From NCBI RefSeq assembly GCF_038051925.1, contig NZ_CP150634.1:62001-126000 (forward strand): DNA of 64,000 nucleotides, in the 5' to 3' direction. Below are positions 10,115 through 19,201 of this stretch, one piece after another. The position numbers and the translations under genes were made by a program. A model generated the notes under the pieces. The model worked only from the letters and a program-made list of their open reading frames with translations, did no database searches and was not told the origin of the DNA. Each line of letters opens with the position of its first letter. The first letter of the stretch is position 1. Source of the DNA: Methylotuvimicrobium sp. KM2 (GTDB taxonomy: Bacteria; Pseudomonadota; Gammaproteobacteria; Methylococcales; Methylomonadaceae).

Positions 10115-11093
10115 AAAAACAATATTTATTCATGTCGGTTATCCAAAGACAGGGACAACTACCTTACAAAACCATTTTTTTCCAAAAATTGAAGATATAC
10201 AATATTTAGGTAAGTTTTATGATAAGGAAAATAAATTTGTATTCCAGGATGAGCTGATAGCTAAAATTATTTTCAATAATGAAGTCGGTTCGCAAGTAAG
10301 CAGCGTTCTTGATGATAGAACAATAAAAAATAAAGCCATTCTTTCAGAAGAGGCATTTTTATTCGATTGCTTACGGATATCAAGGGTAAATGGAAAAGAT
10401 TATTTACCTAGTTGTAATAATATTGCCATGGCCTTAAGAAGAGCATTTGATGAAAATCGATATGACGTGAAAATTCTAATTTCAATAAGAAAGCAAGACG
10501 ACATGATAGCATCTCTTTATGCGCAATCGTATACGCATTATTATTGTAAATATAATAAGACCGATACTTTTTTGAAGTTTATAGATCTTTTTTTGCAAGG
10601 TAATGGTAATCATGCATTTAAAAAAGCTCTGGATTATAATGATGTTGTTTCTCAATATAAAAAAATATTTGGCGACAGAAATATCCATGTAATCGTATTC
10701 GAACAACTTCAACAGAATCCTCAAGAGTTTTATAACAATTTATGTGATATTTTGGGGGTCGATGGCGCTCACTTGGAAAAAGAATTAATAAATAAACAAG
10801 AGAATATTCGAAGCACTAGTCAAGGTCATAAGGAAATAAGGAAAACGACGCTCCTGGATAAGTTGTATTTTTTCAAAGAAAAATATTTGCCTATTGCTAA
10901 AATCAAGCTTACAAAAAGACAAAAAGAATGGTTGCGTTCGATTGTGCTTTCAAAAAATGATCATGTTAGCAAGTCCATATCTATGGATTCTGAGCAAAGA
11001 AAGGCGATTTTAGGTATCTATGAAAACGCTAACAAAAAATTATCCCAGAGTTTTAAGTTAAGTCTGGGGAATTATGGCTATTACAAGGACTGA
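10104..11093 (+). CDS. Sulfotransferase-like protein 1
   Basis: A 329-residue protein with an N-terminal PAPS-binding P-loop-like motif, HVGYPKTGTTTLQ (10-22), and a later arginine-containing strand (KILISIRKQDDMIASLY) matching the 3'-phosphate binding region of sulfotransferases. It probably transfers sulfate from PAPS to a sugar hydroxyl of the exported glycan. It overlaps the flippase gene by 11 bases, indicating one transcript. It is one of three consecutive sulfotransferase genes that differ clearly in sequence. Confidence 0.75.
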   Translation: MESKKTIFIHVGYPKTGTTTLQNHFFPKIEDIQYLGKFYDKENKFVFQDELIAKIIFNNEVGSQVSSVLDDRTIKNKAILSEEAFLFDCLRISRVNGKDYLPSCNNIAMALRRAFDENRYDVKILISIRKQDDMIASLYAQSYTHYYCKYNKTDTFLKFIDLFLQGNGNHAFKKALDYNDVVSQYKKIFGDRNIHVIVFEQLQQNPQEFYNNLCDILGVDGAHLEKELINKQENIRSTSQGHKEIRKTTLLDKLYFFKEKYLPIAKIKLTKRQKEWLRSIVLSKNDHVSKSISMDSEQRKAILGIYENANKKLSQSFKLSLGNYGYYKD

Positions 11094-11097
11094 TAAT

Positions 11098-11877
11098 ATG
11101 ATTGCTTTTGCAAAAGAAAAACTGATTGAATATAAATATTATAAATATTTGCCGAAAAAAACAAAAAATAGCGATATTTATATAGTCGAGTTTCCTAAGA
11201 GTGGAGTGACTTGGTTTTCCAGTATCATCGCCAATATCAATTTGATTGAGTCTGGGTCGATTTATAGAGCAACATATTATAATATTTCTCAGATTATTCC
11301 GGACGTCCAAGTCTCCCGATCAATTATTGACGAGCCAATGTGGGATATGCCAAAGTTTAGATTCATAAAAAGTCATTACGGATATTGTCCATTTTACAAT
11401 CATGTTATTTACTTAGTTAGAAACCCTGTAAGCGTCATGAGTAGCTACTATGGGTTTATGGCGCAAAGGCAACAATTCTCAGGTTCACTGATAGATTTTG
11501 TTAAAAATAAAAAATATGGTATTCAGGCTTGGAAAAATCATGTAGAAGGATGGCTAAACAAGCCCAAGTCACAAAGAATGCATGTGCTTAAGTTCGAAGA
11601 TTTAAGAAAAAATACACTCGACGCAATCATTGATTTATACACTAATTTGGGTATCGGTATTTCTTCCGATACTGCAAATGAAGCGATTGAGCTTGTGAGT
11701 CTTGAAAGCATGAAACAAAATGAATCTCTCTATAATAAACATGATCCATTGAGAAAGTTGCAATTTGTCGGTACGGGTAAAACTGCCGCCGATATGGATG
11801 CGAGTGTTCGGCAATACATAATATCGGAGACAAAAGAACTTATCAATATTCTTGGATACTCGATCGATGAAATATGA
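11098..11877 (+). CDS. Sulfotransferase-like protein 2
   Basis: I chose ATG at 11098 because AAGGA lies eight bases upstream; an in-frame ATG at 11074 is the alternative and would overlap the previous gene. The 259-residue product has VEFPKSGVTWF (30-40), the classic sulfotransferase 5'-phosphosulfate loop, and YLVRNPVSVMSSYYGF, the 3'-phosphate binding motif. It is closer in style to the classical Sulfotransfer_1 type than its neighbours. It probably modifies the same polysaccharide. The gene is AT-rich. Confidence 0.8.
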   Translation: MIAFAKEKLIEYKYYKYLPKKTKNSDIYIVEFPKSGVTWFSSIIANINLIESGSIYRATYYNISQIIPDVQVSRSIIDEPMWDMPKFRFIKSHYGYCPFYNHVIYLVRNPVSVMSSYYGFMAQRQQFSGSLIDFVKNKKYGIQAWKNHVEGWLNKPKSQRMHVLKFEDLRKNTLDAIIDLYTNLGIGISSDTANEAIELVSLESMKQNESLYNKHDPLRKLQFVGTGKTAADMDASVRQYIISETKELINILGYSIDEI

Positions 11878-12776
11878 GTAGGCCTAACTTTTTGATTGCC
11901 GGTGCCGCAAAGTCCGGAACTACATCGCTGGACGGATACTTAAAGCAGCATCCTGATGTTTTTTTGCCAGAGATAAAAGAATGTAGATATTTTTCAAATA
12001 TCTCGGAAAAGAATATAAATCCATTCTCAAAAAAGAAATGGGCTAAGATAATATCGAATAAAAAAGAATATTATAATTTATTCGTCGATAAGCATAATAA
12101 AGCGATTGGCGATATTTCTCCTGATTATCTATATTATTATGAAGAATCAATAAAAAATATCAAATCGGAGTTAGGGGAATCGGTTAAAATTATTTTAATC
12201 CTTAGAAATCCTATAGATAGAGCTTATTCAAATTACTTACATATTGTAAGAGATGGATTTGACCAGCTTAGCATTGAGGAGATTTTGAGAAAAGAAGATG
12301 ACTGGGTTAAGGAGAATATATGGTATGGTTTTTTTATCACAAAACCGGGCTTTTACTATCAGTCAGTCAAGTCTTATCTGGAAAATTTTGACGATGTAAA
12401 AATTATAATATTCGATGATTTTCTAAAAGATAAAGAAAATTGTTTAAAAGAATTATGCATTTTTCTTGGTATCGATGAAACATTTCAATTTCGTGATCCG
12501 TCATTTAAAAATAAAACAGGGCTTCCAAAGTACAAATTTCTCGATTCAATTATAAAAAGCAAATATCCATTTAAGCCGGCCTTAAAAAAGCTTCTCACTT
12601 GGTTTTTTGGAACTGAAAAATTGAATCAAAAATTAGAAAAAATACAAGAGTCGAATTTAGTTAAGCCAACACTAGATAAAGCGACTAAAAAAAGGCTTTT
12701 CTATTTATATAAAAACGATATCGAAAGACTTGAAAAATTAATAGACAGGGACTTATCACATTGGAAAATAATATGA
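11874..12776 (+). CDS. Sulfotransferase-like protein 3 (heparan sulfotransferase type)
   Basis: A 300-residue protein that starts within the previous stop (ATGA overlap). The N-terminal motif FLIAGAAKSGTTSLDGYLKQ and the later ILILRNPIDRAYSNYLH are typical of the group that includes heparan/chondroitin-type O- and N-sulfotransferases and many bacterial polysaccharide sulfotransferases. KECRYFSN follows the P-loop as in that group. It closes the AT-rich four-gene block, and base composition returns to the local norm in the next gene. Confidence 0.85.
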   Translation: MSRPNFLIAGAAKSGTTSLDGYLKQHPDVFLPEIKECRYFSNISEKNINPFSKKKWAKIISNKKEYYNLFVDKHNKAIGDISPDYLYYYEESIKNIKSELGESVKIILILRNPIDRAYSNYLHIVRDGFDQLSIEEILRKEDDWVKENIWYGFFITKPGFYYQSVKSYLENFDDVKIIIFDDFLKDKENCLKELCIFLGIDETFQFRDPSFKNKTGLPKYKFLDSIIKSKYPFKPALKKLLTWFFGTEKLNQKLEKIQESNLVKPTLDKATKKRLFYLYKNDIERLEKLIDRDLSHWKII

Positions 12777-12845
12777 TTATTTTTCGAACTCGGTTTGTCT
12801 TGATAGCTATCTTGGGCCGAGTCTTCACTTTATATGGTAAATATT

Positions 12846-13667
12846 ATGAGTATGCTTGTTAATATCGGATGCGGAGATGTTTATGTCGAAGGCTGGAAGA
12901 ATTATGATTATATGCCGCATTCTGCTCATGTCAGCCAAGCCGATTTATTAGGACGGCTTCCATTATCGGACGCGCAAGCGGATGTTGTGTATTCCTCGCA
13001 CTTTATTGAGCATATACCGCGAGAATTAGTTAGCGGCTTCATATCGGAATGTTTTCGTATCACCAAAAGCGGCGGCGTTTTACGTTTGGTCTTGCCGGAT
13101 TGGGAGGAATTGTGCGATACCTATCTATCTTTGCGTCGTTCAGGAGGCGAACAACACGAAAAGGCCGATTTTTTGATGTTGGAAATGCTAGACCAATGTG
13201 TGCGTCGAGTTTCTGGCGGTGAATTGGCTGCCTATTATGCGAGGCTAAACTCCGAGCTTAGTGAACAAAGAGAGATGATTGATTTCGTCCGGCAGCGCAC
13301 TGGGCATGATCTGCATGCGCCGGTTCGGACTTTGCCGGGGAGTCGTTGGTCAAGACTCATCAAAAACCCTAAAAAGATTCTTAATAAGCTGGAGCAATTT
13401 TATATAAAAGGAATTGTGTCGCTATTACCTTCAACCTTTCGGCAACAAAATGTCAGTTTAACCGGAGTCGGGGAAAAACATGCATGGATGTATGATTTTC
13501 ATACGATTGAATGTTTACTTTTGCAAGCCGGCTTTAAAGATGTGCGGCGAATGTCCGCGACAACATCGGCTATTTCCGATTTTCCATTCGAGCCCTTGGA
13601 TGTCAATGCGAATGGCTTACTGCGAAAGGGCGCGGAATCGATGTACCTAGAGGCGATAAAACCTTGA
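12846..13667 (+). CDS. Class I SAM-dependent methyltransferase
   Basis: The SAM-binding motif I is MLVNIGCGDVYVEGW at the very N-terminus, followed by a DLLGRLPLSDAQADVVYSSHFIEHI stretch in parts (motif II region) and GGVLRLVLPD (post-II strand). The start is ambiguous: ATG at 12834, 12846 or 12852 all precede motif I, and 12846 gives 273 residues. Its place among glycosyltransferases points to methylation of a sugar or of a glycan precursor. It is followed directly by a glycosyltransferase that begins inside its stop codon. Confidence 0.8.
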   Translation: MSMLVNIGCGDVYVEGWKNYDYMPHSAHVSQADLLGRLPLSDAQADVVYSSHFIEHIPRELVSGFISECFRITKSGGVLRLVLPDWEELCDTYLSLRRSGGEQHEKADFLMLEMLDQCVRRVSGGELAAYYARLNSELSEQREMIDFVRQRTGHDLHAPVRTLPGSRWSRLIKNPKKILNKLEQFYIKGIVSLLPSTFRQQNVSLTGVGEKHAWMYDFHTIECLLLQAGFKDVRRMSATTSAISDFPFEPLDVNANGLLRKGAESMYLEAIKP

Positions 13668-14902
13668 AAGTTACCCATCTTAATTGTTCCGATATCAGCG
13701 GTGGTGCTGCCCGAGCGGCTTATCGCATCCATCATGCCTTACGGCAGCAAGGTATTGATTCGCGAATGTGTGTTGTCAATGCGCAGGCGGGTGATTGGAC
13801 AGTAATGGGACCCCAATCAAAATGGTCTAAAGCCCTTAGTAAACTGCGTCCTTTATTGGGCGCTTTGTGCTCAAAGTCTTTGAATTCGGGTAATTCGACA
13901 TTCAACTCCCTCGCGATATTGCCTTCCAATCGCTCAAAAAATTTGAATGCATCTGATAATGATGTCGTTCATTTGCATTGGGTCAATGATGAAATGATGT
14001 CGATCTGCGACATTTCTCGCCTCAACAAGCCTATCGTTTGGACATTGCACGACATGTGGGCATTTAGCGGCGCAGAACATTATCCTGAGCATCAACGATG
14101 GCAAGAGGGCTATACAAAAGAAAATAGGCCGAATTCCGAACGAGGACTGGATGTCAACCGCTGGGTTTGGCAGCGCAAGCGCAAACATTGGCAGCGACCG
14201 TTCCACATCGTGACTCCAAGTCACTGGTTGGCGGACTGCGTTCGAAAAAGCGTATTGATGGGCGATTGGCCTTTAACGGTGATACCTAACGCAATCGATA
14301 CCGAAAAATGGTCCCCGGTCGACAAAGCATTGGCACGGCAATTATTACATTTACCCGAAGATGTGCCTTTGTTGTTATTCGGTGCAATAGGAGGGGTAAG
14401 CGATTTTCGTAAAGGCTTCGATTTATTGCAAGCTTCTTTGTTGCATTTACAGGGGTTGATGCCGGATTTAGAACTATTGGTGCTCGGACAATTGGCTCCG
14501 AAAAAAAACCAGGGATTCGGTTTTCCAATGCATTACACTGGTCATTTGCACGACGATGTGAGTTTGCGTCTTTTTTATAGTGCGGCGGACGCAATCGTCG
14601 TACCGTCGCGTCAGGACAACTTACCTAATGCCGGCGTTGAGTCGCTTGCTTGCGGGACGCCGGTGATTGCCTTCGATACCTGCGGCTTGCCCGATATTGT
14701 TCGACATAAACACTCCGGTTATTTAGCCCGCGCCTTTGATATTGAAGATTTGGCATTGGGTATTCAATGGGTAATGCAAGACGAAAAGCGTACCGATGAG
14801 TTGAGTCAAAATGCGCGGGCGGATGCGGTCGCGCGTTTTTCCTATTCGATCGTGGCCGATCAATATAGCCGGCTTTATCAATCATTAGTCTCGTCAGTTT
14901 AA
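13664..14902 (+). CDS. Glycosyltransferase family 4 (GT-B fold)
   Basis: A 412-residue protein beginning at TTG 13664, which overlaps the methyltransferase stop (TTGA). The N-terminal motif DISGGAARAAYRIHHAL and the C-terminal donor-binding region GVESLACGTPVIAFDTCGLP are typical of GT4 retaining glycosyltransferases that use nucleotide sugars. TLHDMWAFSG is a motif often seen in WcaC-like colanic acid transferases. It probably adds one sugar to the repeat unit of the exported polysaccharide on the cytoplasmic side. Confidence 0.85.
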   Translation: MKVTHLNCSDISGGAARAAYRIHHALRQQGIDSRMCVVNAQAGDWTVMGPQSKWSKALSKLRPLLGALCSKSLNSGNSTFNSLAILPSNRSKNLNASDNDVVHLHWVNDEMMSICDISRLNKPIVWTLHDMWAFSGAEHYPEHQRWQEGYTKENRPNSERGLDVNRWVWQRKRKHWQRPFHIVTPSHWLADCVRKSVLMGDWPLTVIPNAIDTEKWSPVDKALARQLLHLPEDVPLLLFGAIGGVSDFRKGFDLLQASLLHLQGLMPDLELLVLGQLAPKKNQGFGFPMHYTGHLHDDVSLRLFYSAADAIVVPSRQDNLPNAGVESLACGTPVIAFDTCGLPDIVRHKHSGYLARAFDIEDLALGIQWVMQDEKRTDELSQNARADAVARFSYSIVADQYSRLYQSLVSSV

Positions 14903-15009
14903 TGATGATTCAATCTTTCGTACTTCCAATATTGCCCATTAATTTAGGTAGGCCCGGTTTCGAAATTTAGCCGGCAAAAGTTATATTTATCAAATAATCA
15001 AAAATTCCA

Positions 15010-15750
15010 GTGCGAAGTGACATTAATCGAAATAAGCCAACGCTGAGTATCATAACAGCTACTTACAATGCCGCATCTGTATTGCCAAGATTGATAGAAA
15101 GTCTAAGGCTGCAGACCGACCAAGATTTTGAATGGGTCGTTGCTGATGGGGCTTCTACTGATAATACATTAGAGCTATTGGCTCAAGTTAAAGACCTAAA
15201 TTTAGTGATGGATTCAAGACCGGATTTTGGGATTTATGATGCGTTGAACCGTGCGGTTACGATCGCAAATGCAAAATACTATCTGGTCCTAGGTGCCGAC
15301 GACAGACTGTTTCCGGATGCAGTGGCGACGTTTCGCCAGGCTATCAACGATTCCGATGCCGATATGATCACGGCAAAGGTTTTCGCGGATGGTATTGTTC
15401 ATAGTGTAAGGCGGCCTTGGCCTTGGCTGTACGGGCAATTTGCCTATGTCAGCAGCCATGCCGTCGGAACTGTTATTCACAAAGGATTGCATGAAAAATT
15501 TGGCCTATATTCTCACCGATTTCCTATGGCGGCGGATCAATTTTTTTTAAAGAAAGTGGGTGATAGCGGCGCTGATATTGTCAAAGCCGATTTTGTTGCG
15601 GGGGAGTTTTCTACCGAGGGAACCAGCGGTAACGACATACTGGGTGCGTTAACCGAATGTTTTCGTGTGCAATTAGCGACAGGGGAGCATCGGTTCTTTC
15701 AATTGGTGATTTTTTTGGCAAGACTATTTAAGAATTATCGGAGACTTTAA
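15010..15750 (+). CDS. Glycosyltransferase family 2 (GT-A fold)
   Basis: A 246-residue protein starting with GTG at 15010. Visible motifs are LSIITATYNA (nucleotide-binding strand), WVVADGASTDNT and the metal-binding acidic motif LVLGADDRLF. DSRPDFGIYDALNRA is characteristic of the WcaE-type subgroup of GT2 enzymes in colanic-acid-like clusters. It is an inverting transferase acting on the lipid-linked precursor. It is separated from the upstream gene by 107 bases, so it may have its own promoter, and runs into the next GT2 gene one base after its stop. Confidence 0.85.
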   Translation: MRSDINRNKPTLSIITATYNAASVLPRLIESLRLQTDQDFEWVVADGASTDNTLELLAQVKDLNLVMDSRPDFGIYDALNRAVTIANAKYYLVLGADDRLFPDAVATFRQAINDSDADMITAKVFADGIVHSVRRPWPWLYGQFAYVSSHAVGTVIHKGLHEKFGLYSHRFPMAADQFFLKKVGDSGADIVKADFVAGEFSTEGTSGNDILGALTECFRVQLATGEHRFFQLVIFLARLFKNYRRL

Positions 15751-15751
15751 C

Positions 15752-16678
15752 GTGCTGCCAACGATATCCACAGTCATTCCGCTTTATAACAAGGCCCCAC
15801 ATATCGCTCATACGTTAGCTAGTGTCCTTTCGCAAAAAGTGTTGCCATTAGAAATTATCGTGGTCGATGATGGTTCGACAGACAAGGGTGCGGATATCGT
15901 AGAAAGTCTTCGAAATCCTTTGGTCAAATTAATACGACAAACGAACCAGGGGGAAAGTAGTGCGCGAAATACAGGGGTTAGGGAGGCAAAAGGTTGTTAT
16001 GTCGCCTTTCTAGATGCTGACGATTATTGGTATGACAATCATATTGAGAGATTGCAGCATTTGATCAAATCTTATCCTAACGCGGCTTTGTTTAGTACGA
16101 TGCACGAAATCGTTCATGATGGAAAAACGATAGTTCCGGGAATGGCATATCCGCAGAATTTTAATGGTTATGTCGATGATTTTTTTTGCCGGTTTGCGAA
16201 TGGCCTGTCCTTAATCAATTCAACGACAGCGTGTGTTAGAAAAGATGCGATGTTGTCTGTTGGCGGGTTTCCGATCGGTGTAAAAAAGGGGCCCGATTTA
16301 ATTGCCTGGACAAGATTGGCACTAGATTATGAAGTGGCTCATGCCGCTGTTATCACTGCCGTGTACAATCGTGATGCGGTCAATCGAAGCGTGCGGTTGC
16401 GCGAGAGCGAGGCCCCCGGATCCCTGCTTTATCTCAGTCAGTTATTGTCGGAAGTAGAGGACATTCATCGGCGGCAGTCAATTTCGTTACTGTTTTCACG
16501 GATTGCTTTTTACACATGCGCGGGAATGTGTGAGACAGGAGATTACGGTAGTGCCATAAGCATTCTAAAATTGGTAAAAGATTTAGGTTTGTGGGGTTTA
16601 TATATCAAAATCGCATTGTTGTTACCAATACCGCCTAAGTTTCTGACCTATGCGAGGCGCTGGAGACATCGTTTTTAA
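15752..16678 (+). CDS. Glycosyltransferase family 2
   Basis: A 308-residue protein with a GTG start at 15752, directly after the previous stop. Motifs are STVIPLYNKAPHI, IIVVDDGSTDKGAD and the DxD-type metal site FLDADDYWYD. QTNQGESSARNTGV is the usual GT2 motif between them. The C-terminal part is helical and may contact the membrane. It probably adds another sugar of the same repeat unit. Confidence 0.85.
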   Translation: MLPTISTVIPLYNKAPHIAHTLASVLSQKVLPLEIIVVDDGSTDKGADIVESLRNPLVKLIRQTNQGESSARNTGVREAKGCYVAFLDADDYWYDNHIERLQHLIKSYPNAALFSTMHEIVHDGKTIVPGMAYPQNFNGYVDDFFCRFANGLSLINSTTACVRKDAMLSVGGFPIGVKKGPDLIAWTRLALDYEVAHAAVITAVYNRDAVNRSVRLRESEAPGSLLYLSQLLSEVEDIHRRQSISLLFSRIAFYTCAGMCETGDYGSAISILKLVKDLGLWGLYIKIALLLPIPPKFLTYARRWRHRF

Positions 16679-16750
16679 GCGTATAATAAAGAAATAATGT
16701 ATTTAAGATTACCGTGGCGGTTTTCATTCTCGAGGCTTTGAGGAATTATT

Positions 16751-17860
16751 TTGAAAATTGTTTATGTCATTACTCGTTCCGATGTCATGGGAGGAGCGAG
16801 TGTACACTTGCTTGATCTGGTTCGAGGGGTTCAAGAGGTGGGGCATGAGGTCTATATTTTGGTTGGCGGACATGGTGTTTTTCAAGAGCGCGCGAAAGCC
16901 AATCACTTGTCTTGTATTTCATTGAGTCACATGGTTCGCCAAATTAGCCCCGTTAATGATTGGCGTGGATATTTTGAACTTAAAGAGCTTATTTCAAGAA
17001 TTAAGCCGGATATACTGCACCTTCATTCGTCAAAAGCCGGTATATTGGGTCGTTTGGTTGCAAAACGGCTGAATATTCCAGTGATCTTTACGGTTCATGG
17101 TTGGTCTTTTACCGAGGGCGTTTCTAAAAAAAGGCGTTTGGTTTATCGGCTTATCGAACGATTCATGGCGAATTTTGCGGATAAAATTATTACGGTCTCA
17201 AATTATGATAGAAAATTGGCGCTTGATTTGGGAGTTGGTAATCAAAACCTATTAACGACCATTCATAATGGCATACCCGATTCCCTCCGAAAAATTAAAA
17301 GAGACCGACCGTTCGGTCATGTTATCAAGTTGATTATGGTTGCGCGTTTCGAGGCCCCAAAAAACCATGACGCCCTACTAACGGCGCTGGCTCGGCTTAC
17401 ACATCTTCCGTGGATAATGGAGTTTGTAGGCGATGGGCCGACCATGCGCAACATGACAGACTTAGCAAGGGATTATGGCTTGGCGGAGCGCGTTAAATTT
17501 TTAGGGGCTCGTAATGATGTGGATGCTCTGTTGGACGAGTCGGATATCTTTTGTCTTATCTCTAATTGGGAAGGTTTGCCGTTGACGATTTTAGAAGCCA
17601 TGCGTGCCGGGTTACCGGTTATTGCATCAAGGGTAGGCGGCGTGCCCGAGGCGGTTCAGGACGGTGAGGCAGGGATATTGGTCGACCGCGATGATGACGA
17701 TGCGTTGGCTCAAGCCATTACAAGCCTTGTCGAGTCTGAAGCCATGCGGATACAAATGGGGCGAAATGGGCGGCAGCGGTTTGAGAAAGAATTTAGCTTC
17801 CAAACAATGCTCCAAAAAACTATGCAGATTTATGATGCAGTAGTTCAGGATAATCGATGA
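16751..17860 (+). CDS. Glycosyltransferase family 4
   Basis: A 369-residue protein with a TTG start at 16751, preceded by GAGGAATT. The N-terminal motif YVITRSDVMGGASVHLLDL and the C-terminal E(x7)E-type motif region (WEGLPLTILEAMRAGLPVIA) identify a GT4 retaining enzyme. HLHSSKAGILGRL and FTVHGWSFTEG are also typical of this subfamily. Its stop overlaps the start of the epimerase gene (ATGA), which links it to nucleotide-sugar supply. Confidence 0.87.
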   Translation: MKIVYVITRSDVMGGASVHLLDLVRGVQEVGHEVYILVGGHGVFQERAKANHLSCISLSHMVRQISPVNDWRGYFELKELISRIKPDILHLHSSKAGILGRLVAKRLNIPVIFTVHGWSFTEGVSKKRRLVYRLIERFMANFADKIITVSNYDRKLALDLGVGNQNLLTTIHNGIPDSLRKIKRDRPFGHVIKLIMVARFEAPKNHDALLTALARLTHLPWIMEFVGDGPTMRNMTDLARDYGLAERVKFLGARNDVDALLDESDIFCLISNWEGLPLTILEAMRAGLPVIASRVGGVPEAVQDGEAGILVDRDDDDALAQAITSLVESEAMRIQMGRNGRQRFEKEFSFQTMLQKTMQIYDAVVQDNR

Positions 17861-18810
17861 AGCTTCTTGTAACAGGTGTAACCGGATTCATTGGACAAGG
17901 TCTTGCTAAGCGACTAACGGATGCGGGAAAGTACGAGGTTACGGGTATCGTTAGACATAAGCGCGCTTCTATCGATTCTATCGATTCGAATATAGAGACG
18001 GTAACGGTTAGCGAAATTACCGCCGATACGGATTGGCGAGCGGTTCTGAAGGATGTTGACGGTATCGTCCATTTGGCGGCAAGAGCACACCTTTTGCATG
18101 ATTCCTCAGCCGATCCCTTGACCGAATTTCGGAAAGTCAATGTTGAAGGCACCTTGAATTTAGCCAGGCAGGCGGCGAGAGCAGGCGTCAAACGCTTTGT
18201 CTTTATCAGTTCCATTGGCGTAAACGGCAACAGTAATGAACGGCCTTTTACCGAAATGGATAGGCCTAACCCGGTTGAAGCTTATGCCGTTTCGAAGTAC
18301 GAGGCGGAGTGCGGTCTTCAAGCGATAGCGAGGGAAACGGGAATGGCTGTCGTAATAATTCGTCCGCCGCTGGTCTATGGGCCCAATGCTCCAGGTAATT
18401 TCAGAAGGCTTATGGATTTTGCGGCGAAAAGCATACCGCTTCCGCTCGGTGCGGTCGATAATAAACGCTCGCTGATAGCTCTGGACAATTTAGTGGAGTT
18501 TATAGTGATATGTATTGATCATCCCAATGCAGCCAATGAAATTTTTTTGATTGCCGATGGCGAAGATGTGTCGACAATTGACTTACTGAAAATGACCTCT
18601 AGGGCGTTCGGAAGAAAACTATTGTTGATTCCGGTGCCGGTGAATTGGTTGTACTTTGCGGCTAAGCTTATCGGGAAGCCAGGGATTGCGAATAGCTTAT
18701 TGGGCTCATTAAGAGTTGACATTACGAAGGCTAAAAGGCAATTGGGATGGAGTCCGGTCATTACGATGGAAGCGCAATTGCAAAAGGCTGCCGAGGCGTA
18801 TTTTAAGTAG
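17857..18810 (+). CDS. NAD-dependent sugar epimerase/dehydratase (extended SDR)
   Basis: A 317-residue extended short-chain dehydrogenase. The cofactor-binding motif GVTGFIGQGL is at the N-terminus, and the catalytic YAVSK (Tyr-x3-Lys) and a Ser in FISSIG are present. IIRPPLVYGPNAPGN is a typical substrate-domain motif. It resembles UDP-hexose 4-epimerases/4-reductases (WbpV-like) that sit beside WbpL and WbpM in O-antigen clusters; the same neighbours occur here. The exact sugar cannot be assigned. Confidence 0.85.
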   Translation: MKLLVTGVTGFIGQGLAKRLTDAGKYEVTGIVRHKRASIDSIDSNIETVTVSEITADTDWRAVLKDVDGIVHLAARAHLLHDSSADPLTEFRKVNVEGTLNLARQAARAGVKRFVFISSIGVNGNSNERPFTEMDRPNPVEAYAVSKYEAECGLQAIARETGMAVVIIRPPLVYGPNAPGNFRRLMDFAAKSIPLPLGAVDNKRSLIALDNLVEFIVICIDHPNAANEIFLIADGEDVSTIDLLKMTSRAFGRKLLLIPVPVNWLYFAAKLIGKPGIANSLLGSLRVDITKAKRQLGWSPVITMEAQLQKAAEAYFK

Positions 18811-18821
18811 CAAAAAACATG

Positions 18822-18998
18822 TTATACCTTTCGCGCTTCAAATTTCGGCAATCCTTGAGGAGGCGCCTGGGTATCCGACAAAGGCTTTGCCAGCATGGAG
18901 CTGGCATAGAGTCTACATGGACGTATTCACCCAGCACCTAAATTCCATAGGCCATGGGCTAGGATTAATTGTCTTGGATAATTTAGGTGTAGGGTCGG
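18822..18998 (-). repeat. R1 modular repeat, copy B
   Basis: Reverse orientation. TATACCTTTCGCGCTTCAA begins 11 bases after the epimerase stop, and the copy runs to the end of its inner element near 18998, where it is truncated. It includes the GCCAGC-type hairpin and the GTATTCACCCAGCACC junction but lacks the GTCGATTTT module. The rest of the 18811-19201 gap holds one dispersed 44-bp repeat at 19022. Confidence 0.8.
18930..18994 (-). mobile_element. R1i inner 65-bp inverted-repeat element (copy B, common orientation)
   Basis: The left end CCCAGCACCTAAATT is perfect; the right end reads AATTTAGGTGTAGGG, with two changes. It is exactly 65 bp, as in copies A, G and H. Its orientation relative to the host repeat matches E, G and H. 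Confidence 0.7.
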
Positions 18999-19021
18999 TT
19001 AAGCGAGTGGCCGAACTCTCA

Positions 19022-19065
19022 ACAAAGCTCATAGTTTCAGGGCGTTATTTATCACGAAATTCTAA
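19022..19065 (+). repeat. R2 dispersed 44-bp repeat, copy 1
   Basis: ACAAAGCTCATAGTTTCAGG followed by GCGTTATTTATCACGAAATTCTAA. The same 44-bp word, with scattered substitutions, occurs at 58055-58098. Both copies lie just beyond an R1 copy. Confidence 0.6.
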
Positions 19066-19201
19066 GTGCAATGAGGCTGCGCTAGGGGGACCCGTCGTTG
19101 TATATTTAATTCATTTATGAGACTTGTAAATTAAAATAAGTCGAATGCAGATTGTTGTTGCCGGTTTTTGGTAAACAGATATTCATTAAGAACTTGCCCC
19201 A

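Noticed and set aside
12777..12833. Terminator after the third sulfotransferase gene
   Set aside because: ACTCGG/CCGAGT can pair, but the loop is over 20 bases and no T run follows.
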